DNA of 64,000 nucleotides, taken from Hyphomicrobiales bacterium (GTDB lineage Bacteria; Pseudomonadota; Alphaproteobacteria; Rhizobiales; Xanthobacteraceae). The notes under the pieces were generated by a model. That model saw nothing but the letters and a program-made list of their open reading frames with translations, was not told the DNA's origin and made no database searches. The position numbers and the translations under genes are program-made. The DNA lies in assembly GCA_017305555.1 (NCBI GenBank), contig JAFKKM010000013.1, positions 37,778-101,777 on the forward strand. The letters are read 5' to 3'. Below are positions 25,925 to 35,207 of the stretch, in pieces (position 1 is the stretch's first letter; each line of letters starts with the position of its first letter).

Positions 25925-25961
25925 ATACTACCCAGTAGCATTCAAGATACTACTCAGTATC
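25925..25961. promoter_or_regulatory. Double TetR operator in the divergent promoter region
   Basis: ATACTACCCAGTA (25925-25937) and ATACTACTCAGTA (25947-25959), exactly 22 bp apart (two helical turns); the second lies in the perfect palindrome GATACTACTCAGTATC (25946-25961). Between TetR (start 25912) and CaiB (start 25979). Confidence 0.65.
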
Positions 25962-25978
25962 TAAGAGGAGCACCCGTC

Positions 25979-27169
25979 GTGCTGGATGACTTCGCCGGCA
26001 TACGCGTACTAGACGTTAGCCAGGGTTTCGCCGGGCCGTATTGCGGAGCGATCCTCGCGCGCGGCGGCGCATCGGTGATCAAAGTCGAGCCGCCGGCGGG
26101 CGACTGGGCACGCACGATCGGCGGCTCTATCGAGGGCCATACCGCGTTCAGTCTGGTGCCGAACATCGGCAAGCGCGGCATCTGTATCGATGGCGGAAAG
26201 GCAGCGGGTCGCGATCTGCTGGCGAAGCTCGCCGCGTCGACCGACATTGTGATCCAGAACTTTCGGCCCGGCGTGGTTGAGCGGCTGCAGATCGCCGACC
26301 ATCAACTGCGCCCTGACAATCCAGGCCTTATCTACGTGTCGATCCTCGGCTTCGGCCCGGGCCCCTATGCAAAGCGGCCTGCCACCGACACCATCATCCA
26401 GGGATTCACCGGCATGATGATGATGAACCGCGATGCGAACGGAACGCCGCGACGCATCGGCATGCTCGCCGTCGACACAGCCGCCGGCGTGTATGCCGCG
26501 CAGCAGGTAGGAGCAGCACTCTACCGCCGCCTCTCCGGGCGCGGAGGCCAACACATCAAGGTCTCGTTGGTCGAGGTTGCCGCAGCCTTCCAGGCCATGC
26601 CGATCGTAGACGACGCGCTGCGCCGGCACGGACAGCCGGACGTTCCACTAAGCGTGCCGATCGGAACATTCGCGACCGCGGACGGGTACATCAATCTTTC
26701 CTGCGTCTCGAACGCGATGTTCCACGGCATATGCCAGGTCATCGGCAAGACCGAATGGATTTCCGATCCGAGGTTCTCAAGTGAGGCAGGTCGTCTCGGC
26801 CACGTGACGGAGATCACGTCAGAGGTGACCCGCATTCTCCTGACGCAAAACAGTCGCCACTGGATTGAGGCGTTCGAACGGAACGACGTCTTGTGCGGGC
26901 CGGTGCAGGACTATCCGGACTTTCTGAACGATCCGCATGTTCGTGGCTCCGGATTGCAGGCCACGTTGCAGGGCGGTGCGTTCGACGGGATTCCACTCAC
27001 GCTCATACCGGGCACGGCAGCGCCAGGCAGTCGCCTACCCGCTCCACCCCGCCTCGGCGAACACACAAGAGAGGTGCTTCTCGAGCACGGATACTCAAAG
27101 CCCGAGATCGATCATCTCGTCGCCGATGGCACGATTGTCGAAACAAGAGCGGAAGGGAGTAAACAATGA
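25979..27169 (+). CDS. CaiB/BaiF-type (family III) CoA-transferase, copy 1
   Basis: A 396-residue family III CoA-transferase. N-terminal IRVLDVSQGFAGPYCGAILA, CoA-site IKVEPPAGDWAR, NFRPGVVERL and the catalytic aspartate in MLAVDTAAGVYA. These intertwined homodimers move CoA between carboxylic acids through an aspartyl-CoA anhydride. The GTG start has GAGGAG 10-15 nt upstream. First gene of a five-gene operon; its stop overlaps the solute-binding protein gene by 4 bp. It likely activates the imported acid with CoA from an end product. Substrate unknown. Confidence 0.9.
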   Translation: MLDDFAGIRVLDVSQGFAGPYCGAILARGGASVIKVEPPAGDWARTIGGSIEGHTAFSLVPNIGKRGICIDGGKAAGRDLLAKLAASTDIVIQNFRPGVVERLQIADHQLRPDNPGLIYVSILGFGPGPYAKRPATDTIIQGFTGMMMMNRDANGTPRRIGMLAVDTAAGVYAAQQVGAALYRRLSGRGGQHIKVSLVEVAAAFQAMPIVDDALRRHGQPDVPLSVPIGTFATADGYINLSCVSNAMFHGICQVIGKTEWISDPRFSSEAGRLGHVTEITSEVTRILLTQNSRHWIEAFERNDVLCGPVQDYPDFLNDPHVRGSGLQATLQGGAFDGIPLTLIPGTAAPGSRLPAPPRLGEHTREVLLEHGYSKPEIDHLVADGTIVETRAEGSKQ

Positions 27170-28386
27170 AGTCGATATCCATCGCAGGCGCTGTGGGAGC
27201 CGGCCTTGTGGCCGGACTCGTATCATCGTCAGCTTTTGCACAGATATCGGACAACGTCGTCCGTATCAGCATCCTCAACGACATGACCGGCATCTACGCT
27301 GACGCGGGTGGCAAAGGATCGATCGTCGCCGCCGAGCTTGCGGCGGAGGACTTCGGTGGCAAGGTCGCCGGCGCTAAAATCGAGGTCGTTTCGGGAGATC
27401 ACGCAAACAAGCCTGATATCGCATCGAATCTCGCGAGAAAGGCTTACGACACGGAAGGCGTCGACGTCATCGCTGACGGCGGATCGTCGGCGGCGGCACT
27501 TGCGATGCAGAACGTCTCGCGCGAGAAAAAGAAGATCATCCTGTTCTCTGGGCCAGCGACCGCGGAGATCACCGGCAAAGCCTGTTCACCCTATAGCTTC
27601 CATTGGATGTACGATACTTACGCACTCGCCGCCGCGCCTCCCGAGGGAGTCCTAAAACGTGGCGGCGATACATGGTTTTTCATCACAGCCGACTATGCAT
27701 TCGGCAAGTCGATGGAAGCGGAGGCGACCAAGCGAATCGAGGCTGGCGGCGGCAAGATCGTAGGCGGCGTCCGCACCCCGTTGGACACGTCCGACTTCTC
27801 GTCGTACTTGCTGCAGGCACAAGGATCTGGTGCCAAGGTATTGGCTTTGGCAACTGCGGGCAGCGACACTAGCAATGCCATTAAGCAGGCCCAGGAATAC
27901 AAGGTGATAGGCCCCAACACGCAGGTTGTCACGTTCCTCATGTTCATCAACGACGTGAACGCCATGGGTTTGAAGGATGGACAGGGCCTGATCTCGTCGA
28001 CAACTTACTATCACGACCTCGATGACGGCAGCCGCAAGTTCGCCAAGCGCTTCTGGGACAAGATGGGACGCCCTCCGTCCATCGTTCAGGCCGGCGTCTA
28101 CAGTTCGGTTCTGCACTATCTGAAGGCGATCGCGGCGACAAACTCCGACGACGCCGACAAGGTGGCAGCGAAGATGCGCGAGATGCCGGTCGAAGACGGC
28201 TTCACGCACGGCGCCAAGATCCGGGCAGATGGTCGCCTGCTGCGCGATCTGTACGTGACCGAAGTCAAGAAACCCGAAGAATCGAAGGGACCTTGGGACT
28301 ACTGGAAGATTGTCGCAACGATTCCAGGTGACAAAGCTTGGCGTCCCGCTGACGAAAGCGAATGCCCGTTGCTCAAGACTCACTGA
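27166..28386 (+). CDS. ABC transporter solute-binding protein, branched-chain amino acid type, orphan copy 1
   Basis: A 406-residue periplasmic protein. Signal peptide with cleavage after SSAFA (about residue 25). Then the type I periplasmic-binding fold: VVRISILNDMTGIYADAGG, IEVVSGDHANKPDIASNLAR, ADGGSSAAALAMQNV. No permease or ATPase lies beside it; the only Liv-type membrane parts in the window are at 51.2-54.5 kb and have their own binding protein. It is closely similar in every segment to the orphan copy at 41.1-42.3 kb. Translationally coupled to the CaiB gene, so the bound ligand is probably the acid that CaiB activates. Confidence 0.9.
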   Translation: MKSISIAGAVGAGLVAGLVSSSAFAQISDNVVRISILNDMTGIYADAGGKGSIVAAELAAEDFGGKVAGAKIEVVSGDHANKPDIASNLARKAYDTEGVDVIADGGSSAAALAMQNVSREKKKIILFSGPATAEITGKACSPYSFHWMYDTYALAAAPPEGVLKRGGDTWFFITADYAFGKSMEAEATKRIEAGGGKIVGGVRTPLDTSDFSSYLLQAQGSGAKVLALATAGSDTSNAIKQAQEYKVIGPNTQVVTFLMFINDVNAMGLKDGQGLISSTTYYHDLDDGSRKFAKRFWDKMGRPPSIVQAGVYSSVLHYLKAIAATNSDDADKVAAKMREMPVEDGFTHGAKIRADGRLLRDLYVTEVKKPEESKGPWDYWKIVATIPGDKAWRPADESECPLLKTH

Positions 28387-28406
28387 CCTGAGGAGGCTGA
28401 TCGAGC

Positions 28407-29180
28407 ATGACGGACGATCCGACGCTGTTGGTCGCGAACGACGGACCGGTCACGGTCATCACAATCAATCGTCCGGCTGTACGTAACGCCTTGGACAATG
28501 AAACCGCCGCAGCGCTCACCAAAGCGCTGCGGGACTTCGATCACGCCGAGAGCCAAGCGGTCGCCGTTCTGACTGGTGCCGGCGGCCATTTCTGCGCCGG
28601 CGCGGACTTGAAGGAGCTCGCGGCAGGTCGCGAGTACAAGCCCTGGGCCGGTGATCCGGACGGCCCATGCCATGGCATCCTATCGAAACCGGTCATCGCC
28701 GCGGTCGCAGGATATGCCTGTGCCGGAGGACTCGGTATCGCCCTCCGGTGCGATCTCCGCATTGCAGAGGAGACTGCGATCTTCGCTGTTCTTTCTCGAC
28801 GATGGGGCGTGCCGATGAGCGACGGCACGACCGTTCGTTTGCCTCGTCTCATCGGAGCGGGCCGCGCACTCGATATGCTTTTGACCGCACGTAAGGTCAC
28901 TGGTGCTGAAGCGCTCGCCATGGGTTTGGCCGACCGCCTCGTTCCAGTCGGCCAAGCCTTAAGTGCTGCGCTCGAACTGGCGCACGATATCTCGGCATTT
29001 CCGCAGATCGCGATGCGGTCGGATCGAATGTCAGCAATCCGCCAGTGGAACCTGTCCGAAATGGATGCCATCGCTCTGGAGACGGAGCTTTCCGTCGAAG
29101 CGCGCCGCAAGGAAGCGCAGGCCGGAGCCAGCCGGTTCGCGTCGGGATCCGGCCGCCACGGCGGCATGGAGAAGAATTGA
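28407..29180 (+). CDS. Crotonase-family protein, copy 1 (atypical active site)
   Basis: A 257-residue crotonase. Oxyanion-hole parts are present (GHFCAGADLKEL near residues 51-62 and AGGLGIALRCDLRI near 105). Both catalytic glutamates of enoyl-CoA hydratase are missing: Gly stands at the first position (GGLGIAL) and Ser at the second (IFAVLS instead of FGQPE). RRWGVPMSDGTTVRLPRLIG marks a known subgroup annotated as enoyl-CoA hydratase. So it may be an isomerase, hydrolase or ring-opening enzyme. Gaps of 20 bp and 2 bp to its neighbours in the CaiB operon. Very similar to copy 2 at 39.3 kb. Confidence 0.88.
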   Translation: MTDDPTLLVANDGPVTVITINRPAVRNALDNETAAALTKALRDFDHAESQAVAVLTGAGGHFCAGADLKELAAGREYKPWAGDPDGPCHGILSKPVIAAVAGYACAGGLGIALRCDLRIAEETAIFAVLSRRWGVPMSDGTTVRLPRLIGAGRALDMLLTARKVTGAEALAMGLADRLVPVGQALSAALELAHDISAFPQIAMRSDRMSAIRQWNLSEMDAIALETELSVEARRKEAQAGASRFASGSGRHGGMEKN

Positions 29181-29182
29181 AG

Positions 29183-30196
29183 ATGCGCGCAGTGATCGGA
29201 CGCCGCTTCGGCGGAATCGACGACCTCGTCTACGATGACGCGCCGGCGCCGGTACTCGAGCCAGGCACCATCCGGATCGCGGTGCACGCCGCAGGCGTTA
29301 GCTTTGCGAACCTTCTGTTCATAGCCGGCAAGCATCAGAACCGTCCAAACATCCCGTTCGTACCCGGCACCGAGATTGGAGGTATCGTCAGCGAGATCGC
29401 GTCGGACATCCGAACGTGTCTTAGGGTCGGTGACCGCGTGTGCGCCGGCCTTCCCTCCGGAGGATTCGCCGACGAAGCGGTGGTCGATGGCGACAACGTC
29501 TTCCGCATCCCCGATTCCTTGAGCTTCGAAAGCTCCACGCTTTTTCCGACTATTTACGCGACCGCATATGCCGGCTTGAAGTGGCGCGCCGGACTTCGCC
29601 CGGGTGAGACTTTGCTCGTTCACGGCGCCGCAGGCGCCAGCGGCTTGGCCGCTGTTGAAATCGGTCGCGCGTTAGGCGCGATGGTTATCGCTACCGCAGG
29701 AGGAGACCGGAAGATCGAAGCCGTCAAACAGTACGGAGCCGATCACGCCATCGATTATCGACAAGGCGGCTTCCGCGACCGGGTGTTGGAGCTCACGCGT
29801 GGACGCGGCGCGGACGTCGTATTTGACCCGGTCGGCGGCGACGTATTCGACGAGTCCTTACGTTGTATCGCACCCCTCGGTCGACTGCTGCCGATCGGAT
29901 TCGCGTCGGGCCGCATCCCCGAGATCCCCGCGAATATCGTGCTGGTGAAGAACTTGACGGTCATCGGCCTCTATTGGGGATTCTACATGGCGTGGGGCAA
30001 GAGCAAGGCTGATGCCGCATTGCGCGAGCGCGTCGGAACCTTGTTCGAGGAACTCTTCGAACTCTATGACGCAGGCAAGCTGCGCGCACCTGTCGACCAA
30101 TCGATGCCACTGTCAAACTTCGCAGAGGCTCTGCACCGCGTGGAGAGTCGAAAAGTCATCGGAAAGATCGCGTTGATCCCGGAACAACGAAAATGA
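29183..30196 (+). CDS. Quinone oxidoreductase-like MDR protein
   Basis: A 337-residue zinc-independent medium-chain reductase. GroES-like N-terminal domain with IPFVPGTEIGGIVSEI, then the Rossmann domain with LLVHGAAGASGLAAVEIGRA and GADHAIDYRQGGFRD. No structural-zinc cysteine cluster. Reduces quinones or the double bond of enoyl thioesters with NADPH in the cytosol. Start at 29183, 2 bp after the crotonase stop; an upstream reading lies inside the crotonase gene. Its stop overlaps the next CaiB gene by 4 bp. Likely an enoyl reductase of the pathway. Confidence 0.88.
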   Translation: MRAVIGRRFGGIDDLVYDDAPAPVLEPGTIRIAVHAAGVSFANLLFIAGKHQNRPNIPFVPGTEIGGIVSEIASDIRTCLRVGDRVCAGLPSGGFADEAVVDGDNVFRIPDSLSFESSTLFPTIYATAYAGLKWRAGLRPGETLLVHGAAGASGLAAVEIGRALGAMVIATAGGDRKIEAVKQYGADHAIDYRQGGFRDRVLELTRGRGADVVFDPVGGDVFDESLRCIAPLGRLLPIGFASGRIPEIPANIVLVKNLTVIGLYWGFYMAWGKSKADAALRERVGTLFEELFELYDAGKLRAPVDQSMPLSNFAEALHRVESRKVIGKIALIPEQRK

Positions 30197-31332
30197 CGAA
30201 GTCTTACCAGCCAAGCCACGAAGCTCCATTCAGCGGTCTACGGGTCCTTGATTTCGGTCAGGGCGTAGCCTCTCCCTACGCCGGATATCTTCTCGCCGCC
30301 AATGGCGCTGACGTTATCAAGGTCGAACCGCCTGAGGGCGACTGGTCACGCAGGCTCGGCACGACCTATGGCAATCAATCGGCCTTGTCGGCCGTCTACA
30401 ATCGCGGGAAGCGCAGTCTCGTGCTGGACCTCAAGCAGCCCGAAGCGATCCAGGCCGCCCGGAGACTGGCTGCGGCAGCCGACGTCGTCATTGAAGGTTT
30501 CCGTCCAGGGGTTATGGACCGGCTCGGCCTTGGATACGACGCGCTAAGCAAAGACAACCCGCGACTGATCTATCTGTCGATCAGCGGCTTCGGACAGACC
30601 GGCCCGTATGCGCAGCGCCCCTGCTCCGACTCGGTTGCGCAGGCGTTTTCCGGTCTGGTTGCAGTGAATGTCGGCGCAGATGGTGTTCCGCACAGGGTCG
30701 GCGCAACGCTATCCGACGTTTGCACGGGGCTCTATGGCTTTCAGGCAGTCGCAACGGCGCTATTCGCCCGCACGACTGTCGGCAAGGGTCGCCGACTCGA
30801 CATCAATCTAACACAGTCGACAGCGGCTCTTTTAGGTCACAAATTCGCCGAGTACTCCCTTGAGGGTGGAACACCCCGCCTACTCAACGTTCCCGCCGGA
30901 AGCTACAGAACAAGCGATGGCTGGTTGATGGTAACACTGGTGACAGAAGCGCAATACGTCCGTCTTTGCTCCGCGCTTTCGCGGGAGGATCTGGCGAAAG
31001 AACCCAGATACGCCAATTTTTCTCTCCGCTCGGATTGCGCTGAAGAACTCGCCGCCGAACTTAGGAAGGTTTTTGCGACCGACACCACAGACTCCTGGCT
31101 GGCCCGGCTGCATGCTGCTGATATCATTGCCGACCGCATCCTCAATCCATCCGAATGGCTCGCAAACGAGCACGTCCTTGCGACAGGGGCTGCAGTGAAA
31201 ACTGACACGCGACGCGTCGGCGCGGTCTTTGCCGCGCGCACGCCAGGCACGGCCGACATCGAAGCGTTACTCTGCCCTGCCCCTGATATCGGACAGGACT
31301 CCCAGTCTATCCTTAGCGGAGCCTGGCTCTGA
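30193..31332 (+). CDS. CaiB/BaiF-type CoA-transferase, copy 2
   Basis: A 379-residue family III CoA-transferase. Same landmarks as copy 1: LRVLDFGQGVASPYAGYLLA, IKVEPPEGDWSRRLG, EGFRPGVMDRLGL, and the catalytic Asp in GATLSDVCTGLYGF. The two copies differ clearly in the C-terminal third, so they may use different acceptor acids or act as a pair. Last gene of the operon (ATGA overlap with the MDR gene). Confidence 0.9.
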   Translation: MTKSYQPSHEAPFSGLRVLDFGQGVASPYAGYLLAANGADVIKVEPPEGDWSRRLGTTYGNQSALSAVYNRGKRSLVLDLKQPEAIQAARRLAAAADVVIEGFRPGVMDRLGLGYDALSKDNPRLIYLSISGFGQTGPYAQRPCSDSVAQAFSGLVAVNVGADGVPHRVGATLSDVCTGLYGFQAVATALFARTTVGKGRRLDINLTQSTAALLGHKFAEYSLEGGTPRLLNVPAGSYRTSDGWLMVTLVTEAQYVRLCSALSREDLAKEPRYANFSLRSDCAEELAAELRKVFATDTTDSWLARLHAADIIADRILNPSEWLANEHVLATGAAVKTDTRRVGAVFAARTPGTADIEALLCPAPDIGQDSQSILSGAWL

Positions 31333-31642
31333 AGCACGTAGTCCCAGTTTTCAGACGCATTGGGCTGGCCGCCTAAGCGGGCGACCCGTGTCCGTCATGC
31401 TTTTCGGAGGGCGCGTTTCAGAACGCTTCCAACCGCCTGACATATCGCTTTCCTGTCAGTCGGGAAGCGCGAGCTGGATCAGGGTATGCGCCTCATCCCG
31501 CCATCCGCCGAGTGCGACGAACGCCACGTCCATTCCGGACGATAGAGAATCGATGGGAAACTTGCTCAAGCGAATTCCCGTCGCTACTTCGAAATAAAAA
31601 TAGGCCGAGGCATCCTTAGGAAAGTGGACATTAACACTCGTA
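31333..31642. other. Intergenic stretch with a possible gene remnant
   Basis: Minus-strand frame 31456-31689 reads DASAYFYFEVATGIRLSKFP and VAFVALGGWRDEAHTLIQLA, which looks protein-like, but it overlaps the end of the TetR gene and has no clear start or ribosome site. I do not recognise it. Probably the remnant of a gene. Confidence 0.3.
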
Positions 31643-32293
31643 TCAAGCCTGCGAAATATCACCGGACGACACGACGCGGAGAACGTCACGTGCGACGTCT
31701 TTCATCCATCGCGTATCGCTCTCTAGCGCCGGTTCCAAAAAAGCCTTGCTGAACGTGGGTCGCACGATCTTTGCGTATTTCAAGGTGCCGAGGATGATCG
31801 TAAGCACGACGACAGGCTGAATATCGCGGCGAATGAGGCCGGCAGATTGAGCATCGCTCAGAAGGGCCACGCTGTCGTGCAGAAAACCCTCGAGCGGTCT
31901 TGTTTGCGCCAGTTGGATTCGCTCGGAGTTGTCGAGCAACTCGCGCGTCACCAGCTTGAACCCCGTCGGCCTGACGTGCATCCATTCTACGTGAAGTTCC
32001 ACGAAAGCCTGCAAGCGCTCTTTTGAACTTCGAGCCGGCCTGACGCGCTTGGACATACGCGTCGACAGGTCCTCAGCTTGTTTTTCGAGGACGGCCCGAT
32101 ATAACACCTCCTTGCTTCGGAAGTGATGGAGAAGCCCCGGATTGCCGACATTGCAGTCACGCGCGATGGCCGACAGCGATGCACCCTGAAATCCGTGGTC
32201 AGCAAAATGCTGCTCCGCACGATCCAGAATGATTTCTTTGCGAGATCTAGGCTTACCCGGCATCTCACCATTGTACACGATCAGCGGATCCAT
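31643..32293 (-). CDS. TetR-family regulator downstream of the Rieske oxygenase
   Basis: A 216-residue regulator. HTH region: IILDRAEQHFADHGFQGASL, SAIARDCNVGNPGLLHHFRS. C-terminal ligand domain has a WMKDVARDVLRVV end. Start uncertain: ATG at 32293 (GGGAACGAG 2-10 nt upstream) or at 32263 (GGTGAG directly before it). Placed 112 bp after the Rieske gene on the same strand, so it is probably transcribed from the same promoter, where a perfect 16-bp palindrome lies. Confidence 0.85.
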   Translation of the reverse strand: MDPLIVYNGEMPGKPRSRKEIILDRAEQHFADHGFQGASLSAIARDCNVGNPGLLHHFRSKEVLYRAVLEKQAEDLSTRMSKRVRPARSSKERLQAFVELHVEWMHVRPTGFKLVTRELLDNSERIQLAQTRPLEGFLHDSVALLSDAQSAGLIRRDIQPVVVLTIILGTLKYAKIVRPTFSKAFLEPALESDTRWMKDVARDVLRVVSSGDISQA

Positions 32294-32405
32294 CGCTCGT
32301 TCCCAGCCCAATACCGCATCCCTAGGACGATCGGTGGCGAACCTTGGCACCCAACGATTGGACATGCGCGCCTCATCGTCAGGCAAGATAAAGCGCCGCC
32401 GCTGG

Positions 32406-33560
32406 TTAGCCCGCGGTCGACATAGCCGCAAGTTGCTGCTGAAGCTGTGAATGGAAGCGCAGCGCACTATACTCAAAAGTACCGAAGGTGAGCGCTTCAT
32501 TCGCGCCCGTCGCGAGGCCGGTCTGGATTGACTCAGCCAGTTCGTAGTCTTCCGCGAGGGTCCGCCGATACAGGTCGACGTTAGCCTGCCAGTATCGCGT
32601 CGCCTTGTCCGAGGCTGGCGGTTGCGGGATCAACGTGACCTCATGCACCCGCGTCCGGGTCGCACTGAGAGGCTCGAGGCTGCTGAGCTGCGCGTGGTCA
32701 GGCTGGACCAGGATCATCGTGGCCGGAAAGAAAGAGTAGATGATGTTTCCATATTTTCTTGGATCGAAGCCGATGATGTCCGGTTTGTCTTCCGCGAATC
32801 TGGCCTTGATGAGATAGAGGCGCCGATGAAGGTCAAACTCGTCGATAATCTGCATATTGCCTGCGAACAGGTGGGCGATGGTTTGACGGTGGGCAACCTT
32901 GAAGTGATAGGCCTCGAACGTGCCGTCGACGAGCAATTTCCAGTTCGCTTCGACGATGTAGGAGCGCGGTGCGAACCCCACGGACTTGCTGAGCCCTTCC
33001 AGTGACTCGAGGTTGTCCATCAGTGCGCCCAGCCGCTCGCCAGGATCGCTTTCCGACAACGACGGGTCGAGAACGACCCAGACGACCCCCGCCCGCTCGA
33101 CCGTTGCCAGCTTGCGCAACCCGGATTCCTCGCGCTTGAGGCAGGGAAAGCCGAAGGATTCAGGGACACCTCGAAGCGCGCCATCGGGTCCATAGGACCA
33201 TGCGTGATAGGGACAGACAAACATACCCGCTTCGTTGCCGCTGCCTTCGGGCACCACGCGGGCGCCACGATGGCGGCAGACGTTTATGAAGGCCTCGACC
33301 CTCCCATTCTCCTGACGAACCAGCAGAAGCGGAACGCCGAAGTGCGTCAGTGACAGCCACGCGCCGGGCAACGCAAGCGACGAACTTGCGACCACCGGCT
33401 GCGGATGCTGCCGCAACAAGCCTAGCTCCTGGTTTGTAAGAGCATCACTCATGTACTGGCCAACCGGGATTCGGCCGCCATGCTCATCGGCGTCCGCGTG
33501 CCCCGTCTGCATGGCGACAGTCGCTCGGCGATGGAGGTCGGTGGCAAAACTATCGTTCAT
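32406..33560 (-). CDS. Rieske non-heme iron oxygenase, alpha subunit
   Basis: A 384-residue ring-hydroxylating oxygenase subunit. Rieske [2Fe-2S] ligands Cys95/His97 (NVCRHRGARV) and Cys116/His119 (VCPYHAWSYG). Catalytic domain with the iron-binding stretch GTFEAYHFKVAHRQTIAHLF (H-x4-H). It activates O2 to hydroxylate aromatic rings or other substrates or to demethylate ethers. The start at 33560 is favoured over 33599, which lies closer to the palindrome and has no ribosome site. No ferredoxin or reductase gene is in the window, so electrons must come from elsewhere. Substrate unknown. Confidence 0.9.
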   Translation of the reverse strand: MNDSFATDLHRRATVAMQTGHADADEHGGRIPVGQYMSDALTNQELGLLRQHPQPVVASSSLALPGAWLSLTHFGVPLLLVRQENGRVEAFINVCRHRGARVVPEGSGNEAGMFVCPYHAWSYGPDGALRGVPESFGFPCLKREESGLRKLATVERAGVVWVVLDPSLSESDPGERLGALMDNLESLEGLSKSVGFAPRSYIVEANWKLLVDGTFEAYHFKVAHRQTIAHLFAGNMQIIDEFDLHRRLYLIKARFAEDKPDIIGFDPRKYGNIIYSFFPATMILVQPDHAQLSSLEPLSATRTRVHEVTLIPQPPASDKATRYWQANVDLYRRTLAEDYELAESIQTGLATGANEALTFGTFEYSALRFHSQLQQQLAAMSTAG

Positions 33561-33914
33561 CCGACTGACTTTCAGTTCGATCGGGCGTCGCTCGATCATA
33601 CGCTACAGTCTCATTTTATCGACTGACTAGTCAGTCTGTCAACATTTGAGAGGATGCGATTCATGCGCCGTTACATCGTGCCGTCCAGCCGTACCGTTGT
33701 GGCCGATGTCGCAATTTTTAGAGCCACCAATCTCAGAAGAGAAATCGCCGCCGCCGTGAGAGTGGTGACGGACGTCACGTCAAACGCAACGATTGCTGAG
33801 CGCATATCTTCGAATTCGGAAGACGCTGCTGCCTCATCCACGATGAGGGGCGTGATATGAAGAGATAAATGGTGAAGGGAAAACGATAGTTCGCGCTACG
33901 GTTCAGGCGTTAGC
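33561..33914. other. Promoter region of the Rieske gene
   Basis: Contains the palindrome at 33621-33636. The remaining 270 bp have open readings on both strands, but no recognisable product or ribosome site. Confidence 0.4.
33621..33636. promoter_or_regulatory. Perfect 16-bp palindrome GACTGACTAGTCAGTC
   Basis: Uninterrupted palindrome 60-76 bp before the Rieske start. It has the form of a TetR-family operator (ACTGACTAGTCAGT type), and the TetR gene lies in the same transcription unit. Confidence 0.7.
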
Positions 33915-35186
33915 CTAGAATGCGCCCCTCTCTAGGATTGTGACCACACAGGCGGCCTCATCGAAACCCATGACGCCGCCACCATTCTCGGCGAGTGCGA
34001 TCTCGGCCTTTTCTGCCTGTCGTTCACCGGCTTCGCCCCGCAATTGCAGCGTAAGTTCGTGGATCATCGAAAGGCCCGTCGCTCCGACCGGATGTCCTTT
34101 GGAGACGAGACCTCCCGAGAGATTGATCGGGCGCTCCCCGCCAAGCGTCGTCGCGCCGGATGCAACATAGGCCCCGCCCTGCCCATCGGCGCAGAATCGA
34201 AGCATTTCCGCCTGATAGATTTCGCAGAAGGATGTGGCATCGTGAACTTCCGCGACGTCGATGTCCGACGGCGAGAGGTTCGCCATCTTGTAGGCCTTGT
34301 CCGCCGCGATGCGCGACAGGCCCGGCTCGTCGAGAGACCGATACTTGCCGCCTGACATGGCGGAGGCACGAACCTTGACGGCCCGGTCCCTGATCTTCCG
34401 CGGCAAGGACGCAAGATAATCGGCCGAACAAAGCAGCGCCGCCGCCGCCCCGTCCCCGATCGGAGCACACATGCTGCGCGTCAGCGGATAGCTGATCTCA
34501 CGATCCGCCAGCACCTCGTCGACCGTCACTTTGAAGCGGTACTGCGCCAGGGGATTGAGGCTTCCATGCGCATGATTTTTTGCAGCCCCGGCTGCGATCT
34601 GACGTTGCGTCGTTCCGTAACGCTTCATGTGATACGCCGCTTGCATCCCGTAGGTATCCATGAAGATGGTGCCGCGCTTCGTCTCCGGATCGAATGGCTT
34701 ACCGCAGATCGTTCCCGCTTTACCGTAATACGTCATCCATTGTTCCGGATTGAGACGATCGATGCCTCCATCAAAAATCTCCTGCGTTCGCGCAGGGGAT
34801 TCTGGAGCGAAGGTCTTCTCAACCCCGACGGCCAGCGAAAGCATCGCATCGCCGGATGCAATATCCTTCCAAGCCCCATGAAATGCCTGCGATGCCGTGG
34901 CACAGCCGCCTTCCACATTCATCATCGGGACGCGCTCCGGAAACAGGCCCTCCCTGACGAGTGGCGAAAAACAGACTTGCCCGCGAATGTTGCGCTGCCC
35001 GAACGATCCCATTCCGCAGTTTCCGAACCACGCCATCGCGATGTCCTGCCCGTTCTCGATCCCGGCATCCGCCAGCACGTCGAGATAGACTTCTCGTGTC
35101 AGGTCCGTGAAGCTCGTTTCCGGCCTTTTCCCAAACGCCGTACAGGCCGTGCCAATCACGTAAACTTCCGGCAGCGTTGCTTTCAT
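33915..35186 (-). CDS. Thiolase-family enzyme (SCP-x/DitF-like)
   Basis: A 423-residue thiolase. Nucleophile Cys95 in NVEGGCATASQAF, a HDATSFCEIYQAEMLR segment with the active-site His, and GGLVSKGHPVGATGLSMIHE with the conserved GHP. It resembles the SCP-x/lipid-transfer thiolases that act on bulky acyl-CoAs, for example in terpenoid and sterol side chains. It normally cleaves a 3-ketoacyl-CoA with CoA. The usual small DUF35 partner is not seen here. Start with GGAGG 8 nt upstream. Third gene of the ligase-P450-thiolase unit (21 bp after the P450). Confidence 0.9.
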   Translation of the reverse strand: MKATLPEVYVIGTACTAFGKRPETSFTDLTREVYLDVLADAGIENGQDIAMAWFGNCGMGSFGQRNIRGQVCFSPLVREGLFPERVPMMNVEGGCATASQAFHGAWKDIASGDAMLSLAVGVEKTFAPESPARTQEIFDGGIDRLNPEQWMTYYGKAGTICGKPFDPETKRGTIFMDTYGMQAAYHMKRYGTTQRQIAAGAAKNHAHGSLNPLAQYRFKVTVDEVLADREISYPLTRSMCAPIGDGAAAALLCSADYLASLPRKIRDRAVKVRASAMSGGKYRSLDEPGLSRIAADKAYKMANLSPSDIDVAEVHDATSFCEIYQAEMLRFCADGQGGAYVASGATTLGGERPINLSGGLVSKGHPVGATGLSMIHELTLQLRGEAGERQAEKAEIALAENGGGVMGFDEAACVVTILERGAF

Positions 35187-35207
35187 CGAAATTCCTCCAG
35201 CTTTGGG

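Noticed and set aside
33654..33860. Small plus-strand gene upstream of the Rieske oxygenase
   Set aside because: No recognisable product, no conserved composition, and it lies in the region that must hold the Rieske promoter.
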